Origin: Microbacterium horticulturae
GTDB taxonomy: Bacteria > Actinomycetota > Actinomycetes > Actinomycetales > Microbacteriaceae
Assembly (NCBI RefSeq): GCF_029094505.1
Contig: NZ_CP119108.1
Coordinates: forward strand, 1,674,001 to 1,738,000
Direction of reading: 5' to 3'
DNA length: 64,000 bases
Shown: positions 39,704 to 49,800 of the stretch, piece by piece
How the letters are laid out: each line of letters starts with the position of its first letter
Position numbering within the stretch: position 1 is the first letter of the stretch
Program-made: the position numbers and the translations under genes
Notes under the pieces: model-generated
The model's database searches: none
What the model was told of the DNA's origin: nothing
Seen by the model: only the letters and a program-made list of their open reading frames with translations

Positions 39704-40921
39704 ATGCTCCGCGTGCTCACGGCCGGCGAATCGCACGGCCCCGAACTCGTCGCCCTCATGGAGGGACTGCCCGCCGGCGTCCCCGTCTCGCGTGCCGCGA
39801 TCCAGGCGGATCTTGCGCGCCGCAAGCTCGGCTATGGCCGTGGCTCGCGCATGAAGTTCGAGGAGGATGAGCTCACGATCTCGGCGGGCGTCCGGTTCGG
39901 GCTGAGCATGGGCAGTCCCATCGCGGTGCGCATCGGCAACACCGAGTGGCCCAAGTGGACCGAGGTGATGAGCACCGAGCCGGTGGAGCTCACCGAGCGA
40001 TCCCGTGGACGGGGCGCGCCGCTCACGCGCCCGCGGCCCGGGCACGCCGACCTCGTGGGTATGCAGAAGTACGGCTTCGACGAGGCGCGACCGATCCTCG
40101 AGCGCGCGAGCGCGCGCGAGACGGCGGCGCGCGTCGCGCTGGGTGCGATCGCCCGGGCCTTCCTCGCCGAGCTGGAGGTCGGCCTGGTCAGCCACACGCT
40201 GTCGATCGGTCCCGTCCAGGTGCCGGAGAGCGCCGCGCTGCCGACGCCCGATGACGTGGCGACGCTGGACGCCGATCCGCTGCGCTGCTTCGACGCCGCC
40301 ACGAGCGAGCGGATGGTCGCAGAGGTGGATGCCGCGCGCAAGGACGGCGACACGCTCGGCGGCATCGTCGAGGTGCTCGCCTACGGTCTGCCGCCGGGGC
40401 TCGGGTCGCACGTGCAGTGGGACCGGAAGCTGGACGGCCGGCTCGCACAGGCGCTGATGAGCATCCAGGCCATCAAGGGCGTCGAGATCGGCGACGGCTT
40501 CGAGACCACGCGGCGTCGCGGCTCCGCCGCACACGATGAACTTTTCGCCACCGATGGCGGCATCGCCCGAGCAAGCGACCGCGCCGGGGGCACCGAAGGC
40601 GGCATGTCCACCGGCACGGTGCTGCGTGTGCGGGCCGGTATGAAGCCGATCGCAACGGTGCCGCACTCGTTGCGCACGGTCGATGTCACCAGTGGCGAGG
40701 CCGCCGGCGCGCACCACCAGCGGTCGGATGTGTGCGCGGTTCCCGCCGCCGGCGTCGTGGCCGAGGCGATGGTCGCTATCGTGCTCGCGGGCGCGGTGCT
40801 GGAGAAGTTCGGCGGCGACAGCGTGGCCGAGGTGCGTCGCAACCTCGACGCGTACCTGGCAGGCATCCCCGAGACGCTGCACACGACGGCATCGAGCGAT
40901 CCGACGCTCCTCGAGCGATGA
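39704..40921 (+). CDS. aroC: Chorismate synthase
   Basis: A 405-residue FMN-dependent enzyme converting EPSP to chorismate. The family blocks [47 protein letters not shown], the GGMSTG-type EGGMSTG motif and the terminal [17 protein letters not shown] are present. It opens the aroC-aroK-aroB run, with GGAGG just before the ATG. The stop overlaps aroK. Confidence 0.97.
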   Translation: MLRVLTAGESHGPELVALMEGLPAGVPVSRAAIQADLARRKLGYGRGSRMKFEEDELTISAGVRFGLSMGSPIAVRIGNTEWPKWTEVMSTEPVELTERSRGRGAPLTRPRPGHADLVGMQKYGFDEARPILERASARETAARVALGAIARAFLAELEVGLVSHTLSIGPVQVPESAALPTPDDVATLDADPLRCFDAATSERMVAEVDAARKDGDTLGGIVEVLAYGLPPGLGSHVQWDRKLDGRLAQALMSIQAIKGVEIGDGFETTRRRGSAAHDELFATDGGIARASDRAGGTEGGMSTGTVLRVRAGMKPIATVPHSLRTVDVTSGEAAGAHHQRSDVCAVPAAGVVAEAMVAIVLAGAVLEKFGGDSVAEVRRNLDAYLAGIPETLHTTASSDPTLLER

Positions 40922-41451
40922 GCGGCCGCGCGGTCGCCCTCATCGGGCCGATGGGCGCGGGCAAGACCTCGATCGGGCGAAAGACGGCCAAGGCACTGCA
41001 GGTGTCGTTCACCGACACCGACATCTCGGTCGCTCGAGAGCATGGGCCGATCCCCGAGATCTTCGCGTCACAGGGCGAGCCGCGCTTTCGTGAGCTCGAG
41101 CGTGACGCGGTGCGTGAGGCGCTCTCGTCGGAGGGAATCGTCGCCCTCGGGGGCGGGGCGGTCCTGCACCCCGAGACCAGGGCGCAACTCGCGGCGCACC
41201 CCGTCGTCCTGCTGACGGTCGATCCACGCACGGTGGCCGGGCGGCTGCAGGGAACGAGCCGTCCCCTGCTCCAGGGCGAAGACGCGCTCGAGAACTGGCG
41301 ACGGGTGATGGCCGAGCGCGAGCAGATCTACGCGGAACTCGCCGACGTCACGATCGACACCTCCACCGGGCACATCCGCGACATCGTCGACCGGGTTGCG
41401 ACGTGGGTGCAGGAGCAATGGGCGCGTGACGCCCGGGAAGGATCGAAATGA
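40918..41451 (+). CDS. aroK: Shikimate kinase
   Basis: A 177-residue P-loop kinase phosphorylating shikimate. Walker [14 protein letters not shown], substrate-binding Asp in FTDTDISVA, REREFxxxE-like [12 protein letters not shown], and [11 protein letters not shown] are visible. Its ATG overlaps the aroC stop and its stop overlaps aroB, each by 4 bp, so the three are translationally coupled. Confidence 0.95.
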   Translation: MSGRAVALIGPMGAGKTSIGRKTAKALQVSFTDTDISVAREHGPIPEIFASQGEPRFRELERDAVREALSSEGIVALGGGAVLHPETRAQLAAHPVVLLTVDPRTVAGRLQGTSRPLLQGEDALENWRRVMAEREQIYAELADVTIDTSTGHIRDIVDRVATWVQEQWARDAREGSK

Positions 41452-42527
41452 CCCAGACGACGATCACGGTTGCCGGAGACCGGCCCTACGATGTGACGCT
41501 CGGCCGCGGCATCCTGCTCGACACTATCGAGGGGACGCTGCCGCCCGCCGCGCGAAAGATCCTGGTCGTGCACCAACCCGCACTCGCGACGGCGGCGGGT
41601 CAGCTGCGCGATGCGCTGTCGTCGAGTGAGCGCCAGGTGCTGCTTGCCGAAATCCCGGATGCCGAAGCCGGAAAACGCGTCGAGGTCGCGGCGTTCTGCT
41701 GGCAGATCATGGGCCAGGCCGACTTCACGCGCACCGACGCGGTGGTCGGGTTCGGCGGGGGAGCCGTCACCGACCTCGCCGGCTTCGTGGCGGCCACGTG
41801 GCTGCGCGGCGTCGAGGTGGTGCAGTTGCCGACGTCGGTCCTGGCGATGGTCGACGCGGGGATCGGCGGCAAGACCGGCATCAACACCAACGAGGGCAAG
41901 AACCTCGTGGGGGCCTTCTGGCCGCCACGCGCCGTCGTGTGCGATTTCGAGCTCCTGGACTCGCTCTCCGACAACGAGCGCATCGCCGGGTTCGCCGAGG
42001 TGATCAAGGCCGGGTTCATCTGGTACCCGGAGATTCTCGATCTGGTCGAGAAGGACAGGTCGGCGGCTCTCGATCCCCAGTCGGACGCATTCGCGCGGTG
42101 CGTCGAGCTGGCGGTCCGCATGAAGGCCGAGGTCGTCGGCCAAGACCTGCGCGAAGCAGGTCTGCGCGAAGTGCTCAACTACGGTCACACGCTCGGTCAC
42201 GCGGTCGAGTACGTCGAGAGATACCAGTGGCGGCATGGCGCGGCGATCAGCGTCGGCATGATGTACGCCGCCGAGCTGTCGCGGCTGGCAGGACGGCTCT
42301 CCGACGACGTCGTGGATCGACACCGCGACATCCTCTCGTCACTCGGACTGCCGACGACGTACCGTGCGAACGCGTGGAAGACGCTCCTGTCGACGATGCG
42401 CCGCGACAAGAAGGCGCGCGGCGACATGCTGCGCTTCATCGTTCTCGACGACATCGCGCGGCCGACGGTGATGCAGGCGCCCGACGAGTCGCTGCTGTTC
42501 GCCGCGTTCCAAGAGATCGGTGAGTAG
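41448..42527 (+). CDS. aroB: 3-Dehydroquinate synthase
   Basis: A 359-residue NAD- and metal-dependent enzyme of the second shikimate step. VGFGGGAVTDLAGFVAATWLRGV and PTSVLAMVDAGIGGKTGIN bind NAD, and metal ligands lie in NYGHTLGHAVEY and the RHGAAISVGMMYAAEL helix. Complete length. It ends the coupled aroCKB run. Confidence 0.96.
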   Translation: MTQTTITVAGDRPYDVTLGRGILLDTIEGTLPPAARKILVVHQPALATAAGQLRDALSSSERQVLLAEIPDAEAGKRVEVAAFCWQIMGQADFTRTDAVVGFGGGAVTDLAGFVAATWLRGVEVVQLPTSVLAMVDAGIGGKTGINTNEGKNLVGAFWPPRAVVCDFELLDSLSDNERIAGFAEVIKAGFIWYPEILDLVEKDRSAALDPQSDAFARCVELAVRMKAEVVGQDLREAGLREVLNYGHTLGHAVEYVERYQWRHGAAISVGMMYAAELSRLAGRLSDDVVDRHRDILSSLGLPTTYRANAWKTLLSTMRRDKKARGDMLRFIVLDDIARPTVMQAPDESLLFAAFQEIGE

Positions 42528-42590
42528 CCACTGGCCCGCGCCCGTCCGGTTGCGACGCGAAATCTGCAGGTCGCATCCCCTCTGGAATGC

Positions 42591-42627
42591 CTCACCACTT
42601 GATGACTGAGGAACATCAACTGGTGAG
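42591..42627. repeat. 37-bp palindromic repeat, copy 1
   Basis: Arms CTCACCACTTGATG and CATCAACTGGTGAG (one mismatch) flank a 9-nt centre ACTGAGGAA. A second copy starts 57 bp later. Confidence 0.85.
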
Positions 42628-42647
42628 GTTCCTGTAGCACTCCGTGA

Positions 42648-42684
42648 CTCACCACTTGATGACTCAGGAACATCAACCGGTGAG
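42648..42684. repeat. 37-bp palindromic repeat, copy 2
   Basis: The left arm is identical to copy 1, the centre is ACTCAGGAA, and the right arm CATCAACCGGTGAG has two mismatches. The same palindrome geometry is kept. Confidence 0.85.
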
Positions 42685-42784
42685 GGGCTGGCGGAGTATG
42701 TCGGGGACACGAATTTCGGCGTCTGGGGCGGTGGCTCGGTGCGTGTCGGTGGTGGCAGGCAGAGTATGCGTATGTCGTCACATC

Positions 42785-43141
42785 ATCAGAAACGCGACGG
42801 TCGAGCGTGACGCCTCGGCAGACGCGCACGGCACGGGGACGTTCGACATCTCCACGGCCGGGCTGCGACTCGCCGTCGTCGACGTCGATGGGCAACCGGG
42901 CGCGTCGATGCCCGATGACGTCTTCCACGATCGCGCGGGCGGGCGCCGGCCGGCACACCTCGACGTGCATGCGCGTCCTGAGAAGCCCACCATGAAGATG
43001 TTGCTGCGTGCCGCAGATCCGGTGCCTCCGGGCGGGGTCTGTCATCACCTCCGCGAAGAACGCGACAGGCTGCGGCGCAAGCGCGGTCTCGACGTGACGA
43101 GCGAGCAGCTCACGAGCAGCGTCGCTCGAGCACGGCGGTAG
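42785..43141 (+). pseudogene. Possible coding remnant of unknown family
   Basis: The plus-strand frame ending in TAG at 43139-43141 has about 78% G/C at third codon positions by eye and a natural-looking composition (GLRLAVVDVDGQPG, MPDDVFHDRAGGRRPAHLDVHARP), but no start with a ribosome site or promoter box. The sequence before about 42785 does not look coding and lies near the palindromes. It is not recognised. It may be a gene fragment left after insertion of the repeats, or chance. Confidence 0.25.
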
Positions 43142-43144
43142 GGT
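43139..43144 (+). promoter_or_regulatory. -10 box of aroQ (TAGGGT)
   Basis: TAGGGT ends 6 nt before GTG 43151, so aroQ is transcribed separately from aroCKB and is probably leaderless. Confidence 0.45.
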
Positions 43145-43150
43145 GGTGCC

Positions 43151-43609
43151 GTGACAGTACCCCGCAGACTGCTCCTCCTGAACGGGCCCAACCTGAATCT
43201 GCTGGGCGTGCGCGAGCCCGACATCTACGGCACCGATACCCTCGACGACGTGGTGCGGACCGCGACGGATGCCGCATCCCGGCACGGCTTCGAGGTGCGC
43301 GCCGTGCAGAGCAACCACGAGGGCGTCCTGATCGACGCTATTCACGACGCACGCACCGACTGCGCCGGGATCGTGATCAATCCCGGCGGCCTCACGCACA
43401 CCTCGGTGGTCCTGCGCGACGCGTTGTCCGGCGTCGCTCTCCCTGTCGCCGAAGTGCACATCTCGGACGTGTCGCAGCGCGAGGACTTCCGCCACTTCTC
43501 CTACGTCGCCGACGTCGCCGCGGTGCACGTCGTCGGCGAGGGCGTCGCCGGTTATGCGACGGCCGTGGATCTGCTCGTCGATGTGATCGCGGGCCGCGCC
43601 GAGGGCTGA
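43151..43609 (+). CDS. aroQ: Type II 3-dehydroquinate dehydratase
   Basis: A 152-residue dodecameric type II dehydroquinase. LLLLNGPNLNLLGVREPDIYG with the catalytic Tyr, FEVRAVQSNHEG, VINPGGLTHTSVVLRDAL and the catalytic-His segment VAEVHISD are present. It is separated from aroB by about 620 bp of repeat-bearing DNA and ends 2 bp from the convergent MFS gene. Confidence 0.96.
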   Translation: MTVPRRLLLLNGPNLNLLGVREPDIYGTDTLDDVVRTATDAASRHGFEVRAVQSNHEGVLIDAIHDARTDCAGIVINPGGLTHTSVVLRDALSGVALPVAEVHISDVSQREDFRHFSYVADVAAVHVVGEGVAGYATAVDLLVDVIAGRAEG

Positions 43610-43611
43610 GC

Positions 43612-45069
43612 TCAGGCCTTCACCGCCGCGCCTGCAGCACCCGCCGCACCCGCCGGGGCGTCGGCCGGCTGTCGCGGTCGCGCCGGCAGCGTCAGGCATA
43701 CGCCGATAGCGACGACGGTGAAGCCCACCGCCCACCAGAAGGCGACGTCGAATCCGTCGGCGAGTGCGCCCAGCGATGTGCTCGACCCCACCGCCCACTG
43801 CAGAATCACGGCCAGCAGCGCCGTGCCGAACGCGCCGCCGAGTTGCTGCGCCAGGCGGGTGATGAGACTCGCGTGCGGAACCTGCTCCCGCTCCAGCCCG
43901 ACGTAGGCGACGGCCATCACCGGGATCATGACGGCCCCGGTGCCGAGACCGCGCACCAGCAGCACCGCCATCAGCCACCAGAGGTTCGTCGTCGCATCGG
44001 CCAGAGCGAACGGGATGGTCGCAAGACCCATGACGACGAATCCGCCGATCGCGACGGCGCGGGCGCCGATCGTGTCGGTGAGCTTGCCGGCGAGCGTGCG
44101 GCTGAGCAGCGCGCCGACGCCCTGCGGGATCATCAGCAGACCGGCCGTGAGCACGTCCACGCCGTGCAGCAGCTGGAAGAACAGCGGCAGGAGCAGCATC
44201 GATCCATACAACGCTGCTCCCGAGAGGAACAGCACGGCCGATGACGAGGCGACGGGGCGCAGCCGCAGCAGACCGACGTCGATGAGCGCCGTTGCGGGGC
44301 GGCGCGACGACCGCCACGCGAACAGCCCGAGCAGCACCAGACCGACCAGCGCCGGGAGCCACACATCCAGGCGGCCGAACCCTCCGGGTTCGCTGACCCG
44401 CGACATCCCGTACAGCACACCGACCACTCCGGGGGAGGCGAGCAGCAGACCGACGAGATCGAGGCGAGCGCGGCCCGAGGGTTCGTCGTGCGGTACGAAC
44501 TTCCACGCCAGCAGCAGCCCGATCGCGCAGAACGGGACGTTCACCCAGAACAGCCAGTGCCAGTCCAACCAGTTGAGGATCACGCCACCGATCGTCGGCC
44601 CGAGGATGGGTCCGAGCGCTGCGGGCAGGCTGACCAGGGCCATCAGCCGACCGAACGAGGCACCGCGCGGCACCTGCTGGATCGCCAGCGTGGCCATAAG
44701 CGGCATCATCAGACCGCCACCGACGCCCTGCAGGACGCGGAAGGCGATGAGACTCGGCGCGTCCCAAGCGAGTGAACAGGCGATGGATGCCGCGAGGAAG
44801 ACCGTCAGCGCGATCATCCACAAGCGTTTGCCACCGATGCGTGACTGCGCCCAGCCGACGACCGGAATGGTGACGCCGAGCGCAAGCAGGTAAGCCGTGC
44901 TGACCCACTGGATGGTGCCGACCGAGACGTCGAGGTCGGTCGCCAGCGTCTTCAGCGCGATGCTCACGATCGTGCTGTCGAAGATGACGGCGAGGCCGCC
45001 GACGACGAGGGCGAGGGCCGTGACGACCGCAGTCCGGGGGATCGCCGGCGCGCTCGAGGGTGTGGACAT
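43612..45069 (-). CDS. MFS drug/multidrug exporter (DHA2-type, 14 TM)
   Basis: A 485-residue major-facilitator exporter with about 14 TM helices. The DHA2 features are FDSTIVSIALKTLATDL in TM1 (motif D1), the motif-A-like WAQSRIGGKRLWM loop, FRVLQGVGGGLMMPL, and motif C in TM5 (ALGPILGPTIGGVIL). It probably exports toxic organic compounds by proton antiport. ATG 45069 follows GGAGGAG. It is divergent from a TetR gene, with palindromes between that predict substrate-induced expression. Confidence 0.92.
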   Translation of the reverse strand: MSTPSSAPAIPRTAVVTALALVVGGLAVIFDSTIVSIALKTLATDLDVSVGTIQWVSTAYLLALGVTIPVVGWAQSRIGGKRLWMIALTVFLAASIACSLAWDAPSLIAFRVLQGVGGGLMMPLMATLAIQQVPRGASFGRLMALVSLPAALGPILGPTIGGVILNWLDWHWLFWVNVPFCAIGLLLAWKFVPHDEPSGRARLDLVGLLLASPGVVGVLYGMSRVSEPGGFGRLDVWLPALVGLVLLGLFAWRSSRRPATALIDVGLLRLRPVASSSAVLFLSGAALYGSMLLLPLFFQLLHGVDVLTAGLLMIPQGVGALLSRTLAGKLTDTIGARAVAIGGFVVMGLATIPFALADATTNLWWLMAVLLVRGLGTGAVMIPVMAVAYVGLEREQVPHASLITRLAQQLGGAFGTALLAVILQWAVGSSTSLGALADGFDVAFWWAVGFTVVAIGVCLTLPARPRQPADAPAGAAGAAGAAVKA

Positions 45070-45084
45070 GAGAACTCCTCCATA

Positions 45085-45102
45085 AGATACACGGCTGTAT
45101 CT
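45085..45102. promoter_or_regulatory. TetR operator 1 in the MFS promoter
   Basis: A perfect inverted repeat AGATACA-CGGC-TGTATCT lies 16 bp upstream of the MFS ATG, just before its ribosome-binding site. Confidence 0.65.
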
Positions 45103-45129
45103 CTGAGTGGTGAGTGTACGCCGGTCGGA

Positions 45130-45149
45130 TAAGATACACAAATGGATCT
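45130..45149. promoter_or_regulatory. TetR promoter and operator 2
   Basis: ATAAGATACAC here repeats the sequence at 45083-45093 (operator 1). TAAGAT (45130-45135) also reads as a -10 box ending 6 nt before the tetR ATG at 45142. The right half (GGATCT, 45144-45149) is an imperfect mate, so the regulator would sit on its own start codon. Confidence 0.5.
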
Positions 45150-45768
45150 TGAACGGGATGCAGCACCGCTCCGCCGTCGCCGGGGCGAAGAGCTGGAACA
45201 GGCGCTTCTGCAGGCTGCGTGGGAGCAGCTGCTTGAGGGCGGCTACCAGGGGTTCACGATCGACGCCGTCGCCGACCGTGCGCAGACAAGCCGCTCGGTG
45301 ATCTACCGACGCTGGTCCGACCGGGACGCCCTGCTGGAAGCGACGCTCTCGTACGGGCTGAACCTCGGGAGAGTGGAGACGCCCGAGACGGGCAGTCTGC
45401 GCGGCGACATGCTCGCGATGATGCGCACCTCCAACGCCGCGCGCAGTGCGATCGCTCCGCTCATGAGCGTCTTCATGGGCGCGTATTTCGCCGACTCCGG
45501 CCGCACTTTCGCCGACGTGCGACAGCGGGCATTCGGTGAGCGGACGGGAACGAGTGTCGATACGATCCTGGAGCGCGCGATAGCCCGCGGCGAGGTCGAC
45601 CCCGCGCGCCTCACTCCTCGGGTGCGCACGGTGGCCGCAGACCTCTTCCGCCACGACCTGCTCATGACCGCGGCGCCGCTTCCCGACGACGCGATCGTCG
45701 CCATCGTGGACGAGGTGTTCCTGCCGCTCGTCATGGTCGACCGCGGCGCGAGCCGCGACATCCCGTAG
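45142..45768 (+). CDS. TetR family repressor of the adjacent MFS exporter
   Basis: A 208-residue regulator. The N-terminal helix-turn-helix is at about residues 15-60 (LEQALLQAAWEQLLEGGYQG then IDAVADRAQTSRSVIYRRW), with a C-terminal ligand-binding domain. It is divergent from the MFS gene and shares the repeated operator with it, which is the classical autoregulated efflux layout. The mRNA is probably leaderless. Confidence 0.9.
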   Translation: MDLERDAAPLRRRRGEELEQALLQAAWEQLLEGGYQGFTIDAVADRAQTSRSVIYRRWSDRDALLEATLSYGLNLGRVETPETGSLRGDMLAMMRTSNAARSAIAPLMSVFMGAYFADSGRTFADVRQRAFGERTGTSVDTILERAIARGEVDPARLTPRVRTVAADLFRHDLLMTAAPLPDDAIVAIVDEVFLPLVMVDRGASRDIP

Positions 45769-45771
45769 AAT
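45766..45771 (+). promoter_or_regulatory. -10 box of efp (TAGAAT)
   Basis: TAGAAT overlaps the tetR stop codon and leaves a leader of about 48 nt with a CACGAAACGGAACATC segment before the efp ATG. Confidence 0.4.
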
Positions 45772-45825
45772 CGGACGTCGGGTCTCGACACGGCCCCTAC
45801 GAACTCACGAAACGGAACATCGCAC

Positions 45826-46386
45826 ATGGCATCCACCGCAGACATCCGCAACGGCGTCGTCCTCAACCTCGACGGCCAGCTCTGGAGCGTCGTGGAGTTC
45901 CAGCACGTCAAGCCCGGCAAGGGCGGCGCATTCGTGCGCACCAAGCTGAAGAACGTCGTGACCGGCAAGACCAACGACAAGACCTTCAACGCCGGCTCGA
46001 AGGTCGAGATCGAGAACGTCGACCGACGCGACTTCACCTACCTGTACAACGACGGCGACAGCTTCGTGTTCATGGACACCGCCGACTACGACCAGCTCAC
46101 CGTGTCTGACGCGGTCGTCGGCGACGCCAAGAACTTCATGCTCGAGAACCAGGCCGTGACCATCGCGCTGCACAACGGCAACCCGCTGTACGTCGAGATG
46201 CCGGCATCGGTCATCCTCGAGATCACGTACACCGAGCCCGGTCTGCAGGGCGACCGCTCGTCGGCCGGCACCAAGCCCGCCACCGTCGAGACCGGATACG
46301 AGATCCAGGTGCCGCTGTTCCTCGAGACCGGCACCAAGGTCAAGGTCGACACCCGCACGGGTGACTACCTCGGCCGCGTGAACTGA
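45826..46386 (+). CDS. efp: Elongation factor P
   Basis: A 186-residue three-domain translation factor that relieves ribosome stalling at polyproline. The loop tip is KPGKGGA with Lys32 as the usual modification site or its equivalent. The family C-terminus is [21 protein letters not shown]. It is followed 19 bp later by nusB, the conserved actinobacterial arrangement. Confidence 0.97.
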   Translation: MASTADIRNGVVLNLDGQLWSVVEFQHVKPGKGGAFVRTKLKNVVTGKTNDKTFNAGSKVEIENVDRRDFTYLYNDGDSFVFMDTADYDQLTVSDAVVGDAKNFMLENQAVTIALHNGNPLYVEMPASVILEITYTEPGLQGDRSSAGTKPATVETGYEIQVPLFLETGTKVKVDTRTGDYLGRVN

Positions 46387-46405
46387 GCCGGGCACCCCGC
46401 ACACG

Positions 46406-46816
46406 ATGAGCGCACGCAGCAAGGCGCGCCGCCGCGCGATGGACATCCTCTTCCAATCCGACGTCCGCGGTGAGCAGCTCGCGACGATCCTGGCCGCCGA
46501 GGCCAAACGCGCCGCCACCGAGCCCGCCCGTGAGGCCTCGTGGCTGTATGCACGCGAGATCGTCGACGGCGTGATCGACAATCAGGGCGAGATCGACGAG
46601 CAGATCACGACGTTCGCGAAGGACTGGTCACTGGAGCGGATGCCGGCGGTCGATCGCGCCCTGCTGCGCATCGGTGCCTGGGAGATCCTTTTCAACGACG
46701 AGGTGCCCACCGCTGTCGCGATCGACGAGGCCGTGGAGCTTGCGAAGGAGTTCTCGACCGACGAGTCGGGCTCGTTTATCCACGGCGTGCTCGCACGTAT
46801 CGGTCGCTCGTCCTGA
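46406..46816 (+). CDS. nusB: Transcription antitermination factor NusB
   Basis: A 136-residue all-helical protein that joins NusE (S10) at boxA RNA of rRNA operons. SARSKARRRAMDILFQSDVRG, the SLERMPAVDRALLRIGAWEIL core and PTAVAIDEAVELAKEFSTDESGSFIHGVLA are the full family pattern. No strong ribosome site is seen, so translation may couple to efp. Confidence 0.95.
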   Translation: MSARSKARRRAMDILFQSDVRGEQLATILAAEAKRAATEPAREASWLYAREIVDGVIDNQGEIDEQITTFAKDWSLERMPAVDRALLRIGAWEILFNDEVPTAVAIDEAVELAKEFSTDESGSFIHGVLARIGRSS

Positions 46817-46827
46817 TCTGAGCCGCG

Positions 46828-49800
46828 GTGTCGGACGCCCCTGCGAAGATGGAGGCCATGCCCGCCCTGCACCTCGATCCCGACGACATCCGTCGGCGGG
46901 CTGAGGGGTACGGGTTCGAGCGGGGCGTCACGTACTTCCGCACCGGGGCCGTCCGGCACGTGTCGTGGGAGGAGGATGCCGGAGTCCTGACGGGCATCGT
47001 CGACGGCAGCCGCTCTGCCACATATCGCACGCGGGTCCAGCTGGACTTCGCGCGTCCGGGCAGCCCGATAGTGTCCACCGCCTGCTCGTGCCCCATGCAG
47101 GCCGGGTGCAAGCACGTCGTGGCGACCCTCCTCGCCTGGAACGCGCAGACGATGGGAGCGACTCTGCCGCCGGCCTCTGCGCCGCCCGCACCCGTGCCGA
47201 TCGTCATTCCGCCGGTGGAGACCGGCCCGGTGCCGTCGCCACGAAACTCCGCACGCGAGCCGACCTGGCGCAGCATCCTCGCCCCGGCCCCTCGGCTGCA
47301 CGGCACGCGATCGCTCGCGCTCGGCGTCGAGCTGCGGCAGCGCGCCGCGCGCGGCCACAGTCGCTGGGCCCCGGCGCGATGGGTCACGGCTACGGCGCGA
47401 AGCCTCGCCACCGCCCCCGTCGGGCCGGAAGAGCTCTCGCTCAGCCTGCGGCCGCTCGAGCGCAGCGCATCGACGGGCCGCTGGATCAAGGGGCAGATGT
47501 CGTGGGACGCGTTGCGCCGCACGGGCGTCGGCTACGACGCACGACAGGTCGCCTGGCTGCGCGAGCTGCACAGCATCGCGCGGGCGCCGTGGTCGTTCGG
47601 CGGGTACGCCAACACGGGCGACTGGATCACTCTCGACGAGGTGACCTCGAGCCTGCTCTGGCCTCATCTCGCCGGCGCAGCCGCTCACGAGATCGAGCTG
47701 GTGCCGACAGTGAAGTCGCAGACGGTGCGACTTGCGGCCTCTGGCGAGGTGACGGTGCGGATCGCGCCCGTCGCAGCCGCGCTGACCCTGACGACACAGC
47801 TCTCGATCGACGGCGCCGTCGTCGAACCCGATGGCGTCCGTGCGATCGGCGACACCGGCGTATATGCCTACGCGTCACACCGATCGCAGGTGGAGATCAC
47901 GCTGGCTCCGGCGGCGCTGAGCGACTCCGTGCGCGCGCTCCTGCAGACCCGTGAAGGCATTGTGGTACCGGCCGCCGAGAGAGAGCAGTTTCTTCGCGAG
48001 GGGTACCCGAAGCTTGTGCGCCACGCGCCTGTGATGACCGAGGACGTGGCTCTGCCCGAACCCGAGCCGACCCGGCTCGAACTCATGGTGCGGTTCCGCC
48101 CGCGCGACACGATCGATTACGTGCTGGAGTGGATCTACCCCGGCGGGGTGCAGTACCCGTACGGGTGGGATGACGCACCCGAGCGCGACGCCGACGGCGA
48201 GAGGCCGCTGCGCGCGGCGGTGACCGACGCGTGGTCCGAGGCCGCGGCATCCGGCACCCTCCTCGACATCGAGGCCGCCGAGTTCATCGCCACGGTGCTG
48301 CCGCGCCTTCGCGAGATCGACCACCTGCAGGTCGTCACGAAGGGCAAACAGCGCACGTACCGGGAGCTCGAGGGCGACCCCGAAATCGCCGTGTCGACGG
48401 TGGAGAGCACCGACCCCGACTGGTTCGACCTCGGCGTGATGGTGACGATCGACGGCCGTCATATCCCGTTCCAGCCCTTGTTCAGCGCGCTTGCGCGTCG
48501 CCAGGGCAAACTGCTGCTGTCAGACGGCGGCTACTTCTCACTGAAGCACCCCGCGCTCGACCGGCTGCGCGAGCTCATCGAAGAGTCGGCGGAACTCAAT
48601 GAGTGGGAGACCGCGCCGCGCATCAACCGATATCAGACGGCGCTCTGGGCCGATTTCGAAGACCTCGCCGACGTCTCGGAGCCGGCGGTGTCATGGCGCG
48701 CGACGGCCGAGGGGCTGCGCGATGTCGCCCAGGTCGAACAGACCACCCTGCCGACAGCTCTGCACGCAGAACTGCGGCCCTACCAGAAGGCCGGATACGA
48801 CTGGCTGGCGTTCCTGTGGCGGCATCGGCTCGGTGGCATCCTCGCCGACGACATGGGCCTGGGCAAGACGCTCCAGACGCTCGCGCTCATCGCCCACACG
48901 CGTGAGGCAGGCGAGCAGCGGCCGGTGCTCGTGGTGGCGCCCACCTCGGTTCTGGCGACCTGGCGGGATGAGGCATCCCGTTTCGCTCCCGACCTGAACG
49001 TCGCGGTCGTCGACGCCACACGGTCGCGCCGCGGTGCGTTGCCCGACGACCTCGACGTCGTCATCACCTCGTACACGCTGCTGCGGCTCGACGAAGACGA
49101 GTTCGCAGCGCGCGACTGGGCGCTCGTCGTTCTCGACGAGGCGCAGTTCGTGAAGAACCCCGCCACCAAGCTGCATAAGGCCGTGAAGAGCCTGCGCGCC
49201 GACGCGGTGTTCGCCCTGACCGGAACCCCGATGGAGAACACGCTGGCCGAACTGTGGGCGCTGCTGTCGCTGACGGCGCCGGGGCTGTTCCCGTCGGCAC
49301 GGCGGTTTCGAGAGGAGTATGTCGGGCCGATCGAGAAGGGCAAGGTGCCCGAGAACCAGGAGGGCGGCCCCTACCGCGCGGCGCGGCTGAAGCGGCTGCG
49401 GCACCGTATCCGGCCGCTCATGCTGCGGCGCACCAAGGAGCTCGTGGCCGCTGACCTGCCCGCCAAGCAGGAGCAGCAGCTGTGGGTCGAGCTCGCCCCC
49501 GCGCATCGCGCGCTGTACGACACCGTGCTGCAGCGCGAGCGCCAGAAGGTGCTGGGCCTGCTCGAGGATCTCGACCGCAACCGGTTCATCGTGTTCCGTT
49601 CGCTGACGCTTCTGCGCATGCTCGCGCTCGCGCCGGTGCTCGTCGACCCCGCGCACGCGCGCATCCCGTCCGCCAAGCTCGACGACCTGGTCGAGCAGAT
49701 AGCCGAGCTGGCGGCCGAGGGGCATCGGTGCCTCGTGTTCAGTCAGTTCACGTCGTTCCTGCAGCTGGCGGCGGAGAGGTTGGATGCCGCGGGCATCGCG

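Larger units (their letters stand above)
42528..43150. other. Non-genic stretch between aroB and aroQ
   Basis: These about 620 bp hold two palindromic repeats, a possible coding remnant and the aroQ promoter box. No complete gene with a credible start is seen. Confidence 0.6.

Noticed and set aside
42644..42784. Start of a gene at 42644 inside the second palindrome
   Set aside because: The first 45 codons are repeat and Cys/Arg/Val-rich non-coding-like sequence with no ribosome site; only the downstream part could be a remnant.
42197..45166. 989-codon minus-strand frame across aroB and the MFS gene
   Set aside because: The MFS protein is encoded in a different minus-strand frame with clear TM helices, and this one only reads Arg/Pro-rich shadow sequence.
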